The translations under genes and the position numbers were made by a program. From the NCBI RefSeq assembly GCF_030818775.1, contig NZ_JAUTAU010000001.1:3228001-3292000 (forward strand): a stretch of 64,000 nucleotides of DNA, read 5' to 3'. Source of the stretch: Bacillus sp. SORGH_AS_0510. Lineage in GTDB: Bacteria; Bacillota; Bacilli; Bacillales; Cytobacillaceae. Positions within the stretch are counted from its first letter, which is position 1. Every line of letters begins with the position of its first letter. The notes beneath the pieces were generated by a model that did no database searches, had not been told where the DNA came from, and saw nothing but the letters and a program-made list of their open reading frames with translations. Of the stretch, positions 24,888-34,309 are shown piece after piece.

Positions 24888-25298
24888 TTACGCCACTTTA
24901 ATTGCTTTGCCAAAGGGTACCCTTGGTAAGAATTCCCCAGGTACAAGCCAAAATAATTCAAAATCGACTTTTTCCATTTCTTCAGAAAAGAATCCTGTTA
25001 CATCTGTAATATAGAACAATGTGTCCACCTGTTCTTCTTTTGCCCACTCAAGAACTAATGTATAGGAGGATTTCCCATGTGTATAGAAAGTAAGCGCATC
25101 ACTTTTTATTGGGGAAACGTCTCGGATTTTAAAATCTGCTTGAACCAATATCGTATCTGGTTTTAAGGTTTCAAACAGCTTTACTATGTTATTAATAAGG
25201 ATCACTGGTGCTTCATTTGTAGATGTGTCTACGGCTAAAGCGATTTTTTTGTCCTGTCGTTCCTGAATCATAGCAAGAATCTTTTTGTGCCATTTCAA
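24888..25298 (-). CDS. Truncated VWA-like domain protein (DUF2201-type C-terminus)
   Basis: 136 residues that match only the C-terminal VWA-like domain of the DUF2201 putative metallopeptidases: IALAVDTSTNEAP (metal-site region, with Asn replacing the usual second Ser), VDTLFYITDVTGFF and WLVPGEFLPRVPFGKAI. The N-terminal peptidase-like domain is missing, and the 25299-25415 gap holds no trace of it. The start would be TTG, with GGGG about ten bases upstream. It may be a relic or a free-standing domain. Function unknown. Confidence 0.6.
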   Translation of the reverse strand: MKWHKKILAMIQERQDKKIALAVDTSTNEAPVILINNIVKLFETLKPDTILVQADFKIRDVSPIKSDALTFYTHGKSSYTLVLEWAKEEQVDTLFYITDVTGFFSEEMEKVDFELFWLVPGEFLPRVPFGKAIKVA

Positions 25299-25415
25299 AC
25301 TCCATCATCCCCTTTGTTTGAATGAGTGAACTATCTTATTTTGGATGTTTGATATGGTGTTTATGATTGGATAATTGCGGGAAAATAACGGCTCCTTTTT
25401 ATGGACAAGCTAATC

Positions 25416-26093
25416 TTAGATACAATTTTTCGGGGTAAGCGAATGAATTAAATGAGGAATTTCCGCTAAGTTTTGTATAGTAAAATCTGAATCAACATGG
25501 TCCCACTGGGTATCTTTTTTCCAAATTCCTAACATACCTATAGCTTGTGCAGCAAGGATATCGTTTTCCGGATGGTCTCCTACGTAAAAACTTTCATTCG
25601 GTAAAACTCCCAGTGAGTTTATCGCTTTAAAAAATATTTCAGCATTCGGTTTCTTAATTCCTTCCCATTCTGAAACGAGAATAACCTGAAAGTATTTTTC
25701 AATTCCTAGGGCTCTAATATTTTCCATCTGAAATTGTCCTAATCCATTGGTTATTAGCCCTAAGGAGATCGATTGATTCTGTAGTTCCTTCAACATTTCT
25801 ATTAGATTCGGGAAAGGGACACAATGTTCTTTAAAGTGCTGAACATAATCATTTAGTAATTCGTCAGGGCTTAAACCTTGAATAGTAAACTCATCGATTA
25901 ATTGTTGGTATACTTTATCCTTCCAGACATACCCTCGGCATTCTAGTTCGATAAACCTGGATATATACATATCCTTTTTAATATGTCCTAGATAATAGAT
26001 AAATCGCTCATATTGATTTAATAGGAAATTTTTAACCGACGCGTCACGATTGAGTAAAGTGCCATCAAGATCAAATAAAACAGCCTTTATCAT
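25416..26093 (-). CDS. HAD-superfamily hydrolase
   Basis: A 225-residue phosphatase-like protein. HAD motif I is DLDGTLLN with the nucleophile Asp near residue 8, motif II is GLITNG, motif III the Lys in KKPNAEIF, and motif IV is VGDHPENDI. The cap is helical (C1 type), as in YjjG/YsaA-like enzymes; the substrate is not predictable. ATG 26093 overlaps the TGA of the upstream acetyltransferase gene (ATGA), so the two are coupled; an in-frame TTG at 26102 is less likely. Confidence 0.9.
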   Translation of the reverse strand: MIKAVLFDLDGTLLNRDASVKNFLLNQYERFIYYLGHIKKDMYISRFIELECRGYVWKDKVYQQLIDEFTIQGLSPDELLNDYVQHFKEHCVPFPNLIEMLKELQNQSISLGLITNGLGQFQMENIRALGIEKYFQVILVSEWEGIKKPNAEIFFKAINSLGVLPNESFYVGDHPENDILAAQAIGMLGIWKKDTQWDHVDSDFTIQNLAEIPHLIHSLTPKNCI

Positions 26094-26656
26094 CTCGAAC
26101 AATCAATTTCTTTGATTATTCTTGCGGGATTCCCACCCACTACTACATTATCCGGAATATCTTTAGTTACGACAGCCCCCGAGGCAATAACAACATTATT
26201 TCCTATTGTTACTCCTGGATTAATAACCGCTCTTCCTCCGACCCATACATTATCACCTATTGAAACTGGTTTCCCGTATTCCTTTCCCGAAATTCTTTCA
26301 AAAGGATTAAGGGGATGTGTAGCAGTGTATATGTGTACTCCTGGAGCTATAAAACAATTTTCTCCAATACGGATTTCACAAACATCTAAAAATACACAAT
26401 CAAAATTGGCATAAAAATTCTCACCCACATAAATATTATAGCCATAGTCACATCGTAAAGTAGGCTCAATATAAATGTTCTCCCCTGTTGAACCAAATAG
26501 TTCTTTTAATAATTCAGTCCGTATTTCTATTTCTGTTTCTATAGTTTGATTGAATAATCGTGTCAATCTTCGGGCATTTTCTCTTCCTTGAACTAATTCT
26601 GGGTCAACTGGATTATACATTTCTCCGTTTAGCATTTTTTCTTTTTCCGTTTTCAT
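26090..26656 (-). CDS. maa: Maltose/sugar O-acetyltransferase
   Basis: A 188-residue left-handed beta-helix acetyltransferase of the Maa/LacA type, acetylating sugars with acetyl-CoA. The N-terminal Mac domain starts [18 protein letters not shown]. The hexapeptide repeats run from about residue 70 ([20 protein letters not shown]). The catalytic His is in YTATHPLNP, and [11 protein letters not shown] closes the protein. ATG follows GGAG at eight bases. It is first in a two-gene operon with the HAD hydrolase. Confidence 0.92.
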   Translation of the reverse strand: MKTEKEKMLNGEMYNPVDPELVQGRENARRLTRLFNQTIETEIEIRTELLKELFGSTGENIYIEPTLRCDYGYNIYVGENFYANFDCVFLDVCEIRIGENCFIAPGVHIYTATHPLNPFERISGKEYGKPVSIGDNVWVGGRAVINPGVTIGNNVVIASGAVVTKDIPDNVVVGGNPARIIKEIDCSR

Positions 26657-26816
26657 TCGTAAACTCCACTCTCTTTCGTCTTTTCCATTACCCCTATCAT
26701 ATCAAAAAAGTATTTAGTCATTTTATTTTTTTCTCTTATTAAAATTATTGATTTTTCAGAAAACAAAAATTACCATTAACATATAAACGTGTTGTTATGA
26801 CGGGGAGGAAAATAAT

Positions 26817-28469
26817 TTGAAATTCGATGTCATTGTGGTAGGTGCCGGGCTTGCGGGTTTAGTCGCCACAGCTGAACTGGCAGATGCGGGAAAAAAGGTA
26901 CTACTCTTAGACCAAGAGCCTGAGGCATCTCTCGGCGGGCAGGCGTGGTGGTCTTTTGGTGGATTATTTCTAGTCGATTCGCCTGAACAAAGACGAATGG
27001 GCATAAAAGATTCCCGTGAGCTAGCCTGGCAAGACTGGTTAGGCTCTGCAGGTTTTGACCGTGAAGAGGATGAGGATTATTGGGGAAAAAAGTGGGCAGA
27101 AGCCTATGTTGATTTCGCAGCAGGTGAAAAACGTGAGTGGTTAACTGGTATGGGTGTTCGTTTTTTCCCAGTTGTCGGCTGGGCTGAGCGGGGTGGCTAT
27201 ACAGCTGAAGGACACGGCAATTCCGTCCCAAGATTTCATATTGTCTGGGGAACTGGCCCGGGACTTGTTAGACCCTTCGAGGAGAGAGTCCGTATGTCTA
27301 TGGAGAAAGGGCTTGTCGATTACCGCCCGCGCTATCGAGTGAATGAGTTGATCAAAGTCAATGGGGCTATTTCCGGTGTTCGAGGAGACGTTCTTGTTCC
27401 AAGTAATGCCGCCCGAGGAGAAGCAAGTTCCCGTGAAGTCATTGGTGATTTTGAATTTCTTAGTTCAGCGGTAGTAGTTACTAGCGGTGGAATTGGCGGA
27501 AACCACGAGATGATTAAGAAAAATTGGCCTTCACGCCTTGGTGAAGTACCCAAGAATATGATCTCAGGTGTGCCTGAGCATGTAGATGGGAGAATGTTAG
27601 GCATAACGGAGAAAGCCGGGGGCCGTATTGTTAATCGCGACCGAATGTGGCATTATACTGAAGGCATTAAAAACTGGGATCCTGTGTGGCCAATGCATGG
27701 AATTCGTATCCTACCCGGTCCTTCCTCTCTCTGGCTGGATGCCAAAGGGAATCGCTTCCCTGCACCGAACTTCCCCGGATTCGATACATTAGGGACGCTT
27801 GAAGCGATAATGAAGACGGGCTATGACTATTCTTGGTTTATTCTAACTCAAAAGATAATTGAAAAAGAATTTGCATTATCCGGTTCCGAACAGAATCCAG
27901 ATTTAACAGGTAAAAGTATTAAGAAGGTGTTAGCACGTGTACTCCCAGGTCCAACTGCTCCTGTTAAGGCGTTCATGGATAAGGGAGAGGACTTTGTAAT
28001 AGCGAATACTCTTCCCGAACTAGTTGAAGGTATGAACAAGCTGGTTGGTGATAAATTACTAAATCTTGAACATATTGAAAGGCAAATTCTTGCCAGAGAC
28101 CGTGAAATTGAAAATAAATTTACGAAGGATCTCCAGATTACTGCAATGCGCGGCGCCAGGAATTATCTAGGAGATAAATTGATCAGGGTTGCTCCCCCAC
28201 ATAAGATTCTCGATCCAAAAATGGGACCTTTGATTGCAGTGAGGTTAAATATTTTAAGCCGTAAAACGCTTGGCGGTCTCCAAACAGATTTGTCTGGTCG
28301 AGTCCTGGATGCCTCTGGTAATCCAGTGCCAGGTCTGTATGCTGCAGGCGAAGTTTCTGGATTTGGAGGCGGCGGGATTCATGGCTACCGATCGTTAGAG
28401 GGAACTTTCGTCGGGGGCTGCCTGTTTACAGGAAGGCAAGCCGGCCGGGCGCTAGCAAAAGAGTTGTGA
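26817..28469 (+). CDS. FAD-binding dehydrogenase (flavocytochrome c/KstD-like)
   Basis: A 550-residue soluble flavoprotein of the FAD_binding_2 family. The N-terminal dinucleotide motif VVGAGLAGLVATAELADAGK is near residue 6. GGQAWWSFGGLF is near 40, and the C-terminal FAD-closing motif GLYAAGEVSGFGGGGIHGYR near 515. Relatives include 3-ketosteroid dehydrogenase-like and fumarate reductase-like enzymes; the substrate here is unknown. The start is TTG after GGGGAGG. The gene is GC-richer than its neighbours, possibly acquired. It is monocistronic with its own terminator. Confidence 0.88.
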   Translation: MKFDVIVVGAGLAGLVATAELADAGKKVLLLDQEPEASLGGQAWWSFGGLFLVDSPEQRRMGIKDSRELAWQDWLGSAGFDREEDEDYWGKKWAEAYVDFAAGEKREWLTGMGVRFFPVVGWAERGGYTAEGHGNSVPRFHIVWGTGPGLVRPFEERVRMSMEKGLVDYRPRYRVNELIKVNGAISGVRGDVLVPSNAARGEASSREVIGDFEFLSSAVVVTSGGIGGNHEMIKKNWPSRLGEVPKNMISGVPEHVDGRMLGITEKAGGRIVNRDRMWHYTEGIKNWDPVWPMHGIRILPGPSSLWLDAKGNRFPAPNFPGFDTLGTLEAIMKTGYDYSWFILTQKIIEKEFALSGSEQNPDLTGKSIKKVLARVLPGPTAPVKAFMDKGEDFVIANTLPELVEGMNKLVGDKLLNLEHIERQILARDREIENKFTKDLQITAMRGARNYLGDKLIRVAPPHKILDPKMGPLIAVRLNILSRKTLGGLQTDLSGRVLDASGNPVPGLYAAGEVSGFGGGGIHGYRSLEGTFVGGCLFTGRQAGRALAKEL

Positions 28470-28482
28470 TAATAAACGAAAG

Positions 28483-28519
28483 AAAGCAGTGAAACCTAGT
28501 TTGGTTATCACTGCTTTTT
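28483..28519 (+). terminator. Terminator of the FAD dehydrogenase gene
   Basis: AAAGCAGTGA / TCACTGCTTT with a 15-base loop and T-run. Confidence 0.9.
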
Positions 28520-28560
28520 AGTGGTTCTATTTGTGATGCTTAAGGATGTTCTTATCGACC

Positions 28561-28790
28561 TACGAGACCTTTATTTCATCTTTTCTCGCTTATCGGGCTC
28601 TTAGACCGTCGCTACGAAACCTTTCTTTCTCTTTTTCTCGCTCAACGGGCTCATAGACACTCGCTACGGGACCTTTCTTTCTCTTTTTCCCGCTCAACGG
28701 GCTCATAGACACTCCCTACGAGACCTTTCTTTCTCTTTTTCTCGCTCATTGGGCTCATAGACCCTCCTTACGTGACCTTCCGATCTGCAT
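28561..28790. repeat. Tandem array 2, 52-bp unit, about 4.4 copies
   Basis: Units begin at 28561, 28613, 28665, 28717 and a partial one at 28769: exactly 52 bp each. Each unit reads TACGRGACCTTTCTTTCTCT then CTCGCTCAACGGGCTCATAG and ACACTCGC, a pyrimidine-rich half plus a GC-rich core. It lies between the 3' ends of the FAD dehydrogenase and sbcC. The remaining gap to 28850 shows nothing. Confidence 0.93.
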
Positions 28791-28850
28791 CTCACAGAAA
28801 TCGGTCGCGTAGAAAAAAACATAGCTATCTCAAATTTTTTCAAATGTCCC

Positions 28851-31800
28851 CTAGTTAACAAACACAAATTCCGTCCGACTACCCGTCTGCCCAGCAATAA
28901 CCTCAAGCCTCACATCAATACGTTCCTTGAGTTCAGGTACGTGCGAAATGATTCCAACTAAGCGACCGCTGCTCTGAATATCCATTAACGCCTCAATCGC
29001 CTGGTCTAATGACTCAGGGTCAAGCGTGCCAAAACCTTCATCAATAAACATGGTCTCAAGTGATACACCGCCAGCATAGCTTTGAACCACATCTGCAAGG
29101 CCAAGAGCCAGCGACAATGATGCCTTGAAGCTTTCTCCACCAGATAATGTTTTAACATGCCGTTCCTGTCCCGTATACTGATCGAACACAAGCAATTCCA
29201 GACCACTTTGAGCATTTCCCTTTGCCCGGTCCGTTTTTCGTAGCAACTGGAAACGCCCAGAAGTCATTTTTCTTAAGCGGACATTGGCTTCTCGCAAAAT
29301 GTCATCTAAAAAGGCAGCAAGCACATACCGTTCAAAGGTAATTCGGAAGTTATTTTGCCCCTTGGAAATTTCATAAAGATGTCCAATTAACTTATACCTT
29401 TCCTCAAGCACCTTCATCTGTTCATTCAAGCTTTCTACCTTACTAAAAATTTCTTCATTATCCCGCTTTTTAACAAATAAATCTGTTCGTTGCTGATTAA
29501 GTTTTTCTAATTCACTTGTTTTCATAGCAAGCTCAAGCTTTAAATCTTCTACATCAGGCACTTTTACATCTTGTAATAGTTCAATCAGTTCGTTCAGACG
29601 ATCTGTTACTGAACGCAACTCTTCACGGTAAGCACGAATTTGCCCTTCCAAAATACGGATTTCATCCTCCGATAGTTTCGAAGAGTGATAGACACCATAG
29701 TTTTCAAATCCTTGCTCAGACAGTTTATCCTTAAAGATTTCCCGTTCAGTATGAAGTTCCTCTTGCTTGCTGTTCAAGTGATTTTCAGCATCTTTTAATC
29801 TTGCTGATTCATTCGAAAGCTTCTCGTTAACTTCCTGTAAGCGGCGTTGTGCTTCCTCAAACTGTTTCAACAAACCATCATAGCGTTGACGTGAGAAAGA
29901 AAAAGCTTTTTCATATTCGGCTTCTGAACGAAGATTCTCCGGAATCCTTTTCATCATTCTTGTCAGATTCGTCTTCTTTTCAGTAAATTCAACCGTTATT
30001 TCGTTCACTTTTGCATTCAATTTCTGAATCGCTTGCTGCATTTGACTCTTTTCTGTTTCTCGCTTTTCAATAACTCCTTTTACTCCGTCTAACTGATTAA
30101 TCTGCTCTTTTAGATTACCCTGTACCTGTACAAGTTGGTTTTTCGCAGTTAGAGTCTCTGATTTTATTTGCGCTAATGTCTCATTTGTAAAATCTGCCCG
30201 GTGAGTACGAATTTCCATTACCATTTCTTGAACTGCTTCTCTCTGTGTTTTTTCAGTAGATTGACTTTGGTAAAAATTCGCCTCGTCCAAAGATTTTTCT
30301 TTTTCCCATTTAGCTAGTTGTTCTTTTGCATCCTTCAGATCGTCCTCTGTTGGAATATCCCCTTCGTGCTGTAACGCCGGAGACGGATGGTGTTCCGAAC
30401 CGCAGACAGGACAGGCTTCGCCCGTTTGAAGTTTTGTTGCTAAAATGACAGCCTGCCCATGCATCCATCTCTTTTCCATCTCATCAATGAGAGCTCTGGC
30501 ATCTGTAAATCTTGCAACAGTATTTTCATAACGTCCCTTCATTATCTTTAGATCTTGCTCAGACTTTTGGTGACGGGCAAGCAAGGATTCGAATTTTTCA
30601 AATCGTTCGAGATCCACTTTTAATTTTTCCAATTTGCTTTCATTTTCTAAAAATGTAAGCTTTCCTCTTTCAATCTCTTCTTTTTGTATGTTAAGAGTGT
30701 TGATGTGGTCCAGTATCTGTTCCAGATTTCGTTCGTATTGGCTAACTTTTTCTTTTGAGGACTTTAATTCCGAATCTTTTAGTGACGTCTCCTTAAGAAG
30801 AGTGGCAAATGAATAAACATCCTCTTTCATATTCTCTAATTGATGGATTTCATTAAGTGCTTCCTGCCGTTCACTCTCCCGCTCAAGCTCTCTTTGATGC
30901 TGTTGTTCATACTGGTTGGACAATTGAATAAGCTTTTCCATTTCCGTTTTGATGGAATGAACATTGTTTTGGAGCAAATCTACATCTTTCTTCAATCGGT
31001 GGCAAAGCTCCTCTTGTTTGGCTAATAGAGCTGCCTTTTGCGCCCGTTGAACCTGTTTTTCTTTCTCGGTAAATAGATCTTCTTGTGAGACAAGACTTGT
31101 TTTTTGATCCTTCAATTCTTCCTTTGTCTGTAGCTGTTTTAAAATCCTCTCTGCTTCAAAAAGCTGAGACTTCAATTTATCCTGTTCCACTATCATTTCT
31201 TTGGACTGGATATCCAATTTTACGAGCATTTCGCCTATACCCGAAATCTCTTCCTTTAACAAAGGCATAATAATGGTGTCATTTACACTGTTTGCCTCCA
31301 TATACTCCCGCAGTTCCTCATTTGTTACTGCCTGGATGCGGCGGATAGATTCATTTCGTGTCTGCACTTGATCCTCAACAGCTTTTTTTAGGTCAGTAGC
31401 TTCTACTTTTAACTTTTCTTCGACCATTTTATATAACTGCGTATGGAATAGTCGCTGGAGGATCATTTCTTTATCCTTACTATCTGATGTCAACAGCTTG
31501 CGGAATTCTCCCTGTGGAATCATGAGAATTTGCCTGAATTGATTGGCGTCAATCAGCATAATCTCTTTGATTTTCTCCTCCACATCAATAATCTTAGAAG
31601 CAAGCAGCTTCTTCTCACCGTTTTCGTCCCACATATATAGTTCAGCCTTAGCTCCAACCTGCGTGTAACCTTCCCCTTTGTCCTTTTTCTTTAACTGCTG
31701 AGGAGATCTGGTGATAGAAAACACTTTGCTGCGTAGAGAAAAATCAAGCGATACCTCTGTTAAAAATTCATCGCTGGCAAATTGACTTCGCAGCTCTGGA

Positions 31801-31988
31801 CCATTCCGGTCCTCCCCACTCGCCTTTCCATAAATGGCATAACTGATGGCATCAAATATGGTTGTTTTGCCGGCACCGGTTTTTCCAGATATAACAAACA
31901 TCGTTCGATTGCCTAAATGTGAAAAATCAATCACTTCTCTGCCTGCATAAGGACCAAATGCCTGTATGGTTAGTTTTAACGGTTTCAC
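28851..31988 (-). CDS. sbcC: Exonuclease subunit SbcC (SMC-like ATPase)
   Basis: A 1045-residue Rad50-type ATPase that works with SbcD to cut hairpins and blocked DNA ends. Walker A GKTGAGKTT is at residues 35-43. A long coiled coil runs from about 180 to 870, broken by the zinc hook CPVC near residue 527. The ABC signature LSGGESFKASL is near 946, and Walker B MFIDEGFGTLD near 980, with a D-loop. The ATG overlaps the sbcD stop (ATGA), giving tight coupling. Confidence 0.97.
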   Translation of the reverse strand: MKPLKLTIQAFGPYAGREVIDFSHLGNRTMFVISGKTGAGKTTIFDAISYAIYGKASGEDRNGPELRSQFASDEFLTEVSLDFSLRSKVFSITRSPQQLKKKDKGEGYTQVGAKAELYMWDENGEKKLLASKIIDVEEKIKEIMLIDANQFRQILMIPQGEFRKLLTSDSKDKEMILQRLFHTQLYKMVEEKLKVEATDLKKAVEDQVQTRNESIRRIQAVTNEELREYMEANSVNDTIIMPLLKEEISGIGEMLVKLDIQSKEMIVEQDKLKSQLFEAERILKQLQTKEELKDQKTSLVSQEDLFTEKEKQVQRAQKAALLAKQEELCHRLKKDVDLLQNNVHSIKTEMEKLIQLSNQYEQQHQRELERESERQEALNEIHQLENMKEDVYSFATLLKETSLKDSELKSSKEKVSQYERNLEQILDHINTLNIQKEEIERGKLTFLENESKLEKLKVDLERFEKFESLLARHQKSEQDLKIMKGRYENTVARFTDARALIDEMEKRWMHGQAVILATKLQTGEACPVCGSEHHPSPALQHEGDIPTEDDLKDAKEQLAKWEKEKSLDEANFYQSQSTEKTQREAVQEMVMEIRTHRADFTNETLAQIKSETLTAKNQLVQVQGNLKEQINQLDGVKGVIEKRETEKSQMQQAIQKLNAKVNEITVEFTEKKTNLTRMMKRIPENLRSEAEYEKAFSFSRQRYDGLLKQFEEAQRRLQEVNEKLSNESARLKDAENHLNSKQEELHTEREIFKDKLSEQGFENYGVYHSSKLSEDEIRILEGQIRAYREELRSVTDRLNELIELLQDVKVPDVEDLKLELAMKTSELEKLNQQRTDLFVKKRDNEEIFSKVESLNEQMKVLEERYKLIGHLYEISKGQNNFRITFERYVLAAFLDDILREANVRLRKMTSGRFQLLRKTDRAKGNAQSGLELLVFDQYTGQERHVKTLSGGESFKASLSLALGLADVVQSYAGGVSLETMFIDEGFGTLDPESLDQAIEALMDIQSSGRLVGIISHVPELKERIDVRLEVIAGQTGSRTEFVFVN

Positions 31989-33130
31989 TTAATTCCCTCC
32001 CCACGCAGTACCATATCAATAATTTCTGCCATAACCTCTTTTTTGTCACTCGTAAAATCAGAGGTTGTCATTTCTGAGTAAAATTGTTCAAATAACTCTA
32101 ATTCCGACTTTTTCTCACTTCGGATGGCGCTATACGACTGTTTCTTTTTCAAATCTGTAATATCAATTTTTCTTTCAAGATGAAGTACATTCGGGTACAC
32201 TTGTCGCAACTTATTAATAGGGTCAATTAGCGCCCCTTCATCAAGTAGAGTAATTTTCAAATAATCATGAATCTGTTCCTTTTCATAAAAAAGAGGATCC
32301 AGTAATTGTTCCAAATTCCCTTCAATTTCACGCATATCATGTCTTGGAGTAAGTGAACGGTATCGATGGGTGAAATGGCCCTTCTCGTCCATTTCAATGA
32401 TACTGATTGACTTCTTTTGTGTCGCTTCTGAAAAAGAATATTTTAATAGTGAGCCTGAATATTTCACCTTGCTATGGTTAATGGCATCAGGACTATGCAA
32501 ATGACCTAGTGCCGTATAGGAAAATGGTTCAAACAATTCCGCCCCGACACAACCAGAACCACCTACAGATAATACCCTCTCGGAATCAGAAGTCTGGCCT
32601 CCTAGCACAAAAGCATGTCCAACCAAAACATTCGGTTCATTTGGGTTTAACGATTCTTCCATTTTTCCAATTAGAGCTTTCATAGCATCTTGATGAGAAT
32701 GGATAGTATCATCCCCAAGCAGCTGACGGACAACGCCAGGCTCTGCATAAGGAACAAGGAAGAAGTTCACTCCATTTATGTGTACAGGCTTAAAGCTGTT
32801 TGTAAGTTTACCAGACAGATAGAATTGACTATGTTTATACCAAGAGCTCCCAAACGAAAGTCGCTCTGCACTATCATGGTTACCTGCAATAGCGACAACC
32901 GGCGTCTTTAACTCTACATTAATCTTAAAAAGGATTTCATCCAATAACTCGACTGCATCCGTTGGCGGCACAGATCGGTCATATAAATCACCTGCAATGA
33001 CAACCGCATCTGGTTTCTCATCGGCAACAATTTGAACAAATTGATCCAGTGCCTCTCGTTGATTTTCTGTCATATATACACCGTGAACTAATTTGCCCAA
33101 ATGCCAATCCGCAGTATGAATAAATTTCAT
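31985..33130 (-). CDS. sbcD: Exonuclease subunit SbcD (Mre11-like)
   Basis: A 381-residue calcineurin-type nuclease, partner of SbcC. Metal-binding motifs are clear: FIHTADWHLGK (D-x-H) at the N-terminus, VIAGDLYDRSVPP, VAIAGNHDSAERL (GNHD), LVGHAF and TALGHLHSP. The C-terminal part (from about 270) is the SbcC-binding cap. ATG 33130 follows GGGGTGAT; a longer frame to 33178 has no ribosome site. It is first in the sbcDC operon. Confidence 0.96.
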   Translation of the reverse strand: MKFIHTADWHLGKLVHGVYMTENQREALDQFVQIVADEKPDAVVIAGDLYDRSVPPTDAVELLDEILFKINVELKTPVVAIAGNHDSAERLSFGSSWYKHSQFYLSGKLTNSFKPVHINGVNFFLVPYAEPGVVRQLLGDDTIHSHQDAMKALIGKMEESLNPNEPNVLVGHAFVLGGQTSDSERVLSVGGSGCVGAELFEPFSYTALGHLHSPDAINHSKVKYSGSLLKYSFSEATQKKSISIIEMDEKGHFTHRYRSLTPRHDMREIEGNLEQLLDPLFYEKEQIHDYLKITLLDEGALIDPINKLRQVYPNVLHLERKIDITDLKKKQSYSAIRSEKKSELELFEQFYSEMTTSDFTSDKKEVMAEIIDMVLRGEGIK

Positions 33131-33257
33131 CTGAATCACCCCAATTTTCATTAAAAGCACATTTACGAATAATACCATTATAGCAAAATACCATTAATAA
33201 TGAGGCTGGAAATCATTATAGAATGGGGGAAATTAAGGATGATTTGAGTGAGGGAAA

Positions 33258-33292
33258 ACTGAAAAACAGCCCGAACAATGTCCGGGCTGTTG
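33258..33292 (-). terminator. Terminator of the cold-shock gene
   Basis: AACAGCCCG / CGGGCTGTT, followed by TTTCAGTTTT on the minus strand. Confidence 0.88.
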
Positions 33293-33312
33293 TAATTAGT
33301 TTTTAGTTAGAT

Positions 33313-33513
33313 TTACTTCTTAGTTACGTTAGCAGCTTGTGGTCCACGAGCTCCTTCAACAACTTCGAAAGAAACTTCTTGACCTTCTTCTAAAGTTTTG
33401 AAACCTTCTGTTTGAATTGCAGAATAGTGAACGAATACATCGTTTCCGTCTTCTGCTTCAATGAATCCGAAACCTTTTTCTGAGTTAAACCATTTTACTT
33501 TACCGTTTTTCAT
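33313..33513 (-). CDS. Cold-shock protein (CspB/CspD-like)
   Basis: A 66-residue single OB-fold RNA/ssDNA chaperone that melts RNA structure at low temperature. It begins [20 protein letters not shown] with RNP1 (KGFGFI); RNP2 is [11 protein letters not shown] 33513 follows AGGAGG; upstream in-frame codons are leader. The promoter at about 33669-33698 leaves a leader of about 150 bases, as usual for csp genes, where the leader controls stability and translation. Confidence 0.96.
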   Translation of the reverse strand: MKNGKVKWFNSEKGFGFIEAEDGNDVFVHYSAIQTEGFKTLEEGQEVSFEVVEGARGPQAANVTKK

Positions 33514-33668
33514 GTGAAAAAATCCTCCTAGATTGGCTAACAAAAGCCATGTGTAAAATTCACCAATTAACAACGTGATAGCTTTACTTTCATTCTCTCA
33601 TCCAAACATCGGTTAAAACTTTGAACAAGCTAGTCTTATAAATCTAATCTCGTGCAACGGCTGTTTAA

Positions 33669-33698
33669 AATTTATCATGATACCAGCCTAACTGTCAA
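33669..33698 (-). promoter_or_regulatory. Sigma-A promoter of the cold-shock gene
   Basis: On the minus strand TTGACA (33698-33693), an 18-bp spacer ending in an extended TGA, then TAAATT (33674-33669). It gives a long 5' leader. The gap 33699-33918 shows no gene. Confidence 0.6.
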
Positions 33699-33918
33699 GG
33701 AAGGAGAGGACGACAGAAACCTTCACAATTCTACATTTTTAGCGGGTTTTCCTAGATTTTTCATAGGAGGATGGTCCTTCATTAACATGGTCCACCGTGG
33801 GAAAGTGTCACATTTTGTAGGAAAATAATGAATAATTAGTTGCATAAAAATTTAAGCAACTTAAACTTACATTCTCTTACCCTTAAAAGCAACTATTTTC
33901 CCACTACTCAACAAAGAA

Positions 33919-33947
33919 AACACCGAAGTGATTAATTCTTCGGTGTT
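33919..33947 (-). terminator. Terminator overlapping the arsR stop
   Basis: The 10-bp stem AACACCGAAG / CTTCGGTGTT encloses the TAA in its loop and is followed by TTCTTT on the minus strand. Confidence 0.85.
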
Positions 33948-34288
33948 ATAGCGGCTTCTTCATCCTCTTCTTTAAATTTATCCAGTATTGTTATCGTATC
34001 AACTAGATGGTTATTGAATATTTGCCTAGCAACAGCTAATAGTTCAATAATCATTGGATCCTTAAGAGTGTAAATGACTTTATTTCCTTCTTTAGTACCT
34101 ATCACAATATTTTTGGCTCGCAGGATGGTCAATTGTTGAGAAACAGCCGAACCTTCACTTCCTACAAGGGTTTGAATTTCGTTAACGCTTTTATCCCCTT
34201 CCGATAAGAGCTCTAAGATCCGGATTCTCAAAGGGTGTGCTAAAGCTTTGAAGAATTCCGCCTTAAATTGTTGCATTTCAAGATTCAA
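33932..34288 (-). CDS. ArsR/SmtB-family repressor
   Basis: A 118-residue winged-helix regulator. FFKALAHPLRIRILELLSEG opens the HTH, SAVSQQLTILRAKNIV is the recognition helix, and GNKVIYTLKD the wing. The Cys ligands of classic metal sensors (ELCVCD) are absent, so it may sense something other than As/Cd. TTG 34288 is chosen, with AGGAG eight bases upstream; GTG 34297 overlaps that site. It lies 21 bases after sulP on the same strand and probably represses the operon through the palindrome in the sulP promoter. Confidence 0.85.
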   Translation of the reverse strand: MNLEMQQFKAEFFKALAHPLRIRILELLSEGDKSVNEIQTLVGSEGSAVSQQLTILRAKNIVIGTKEGNKVIYTLKDPMIIELLAVARQIFNNHLVDTITILDKFKEEDEEAAITPKN

Positions 34289-34309
34289 AATGGTCACTCC
34301 TAAGATTTT

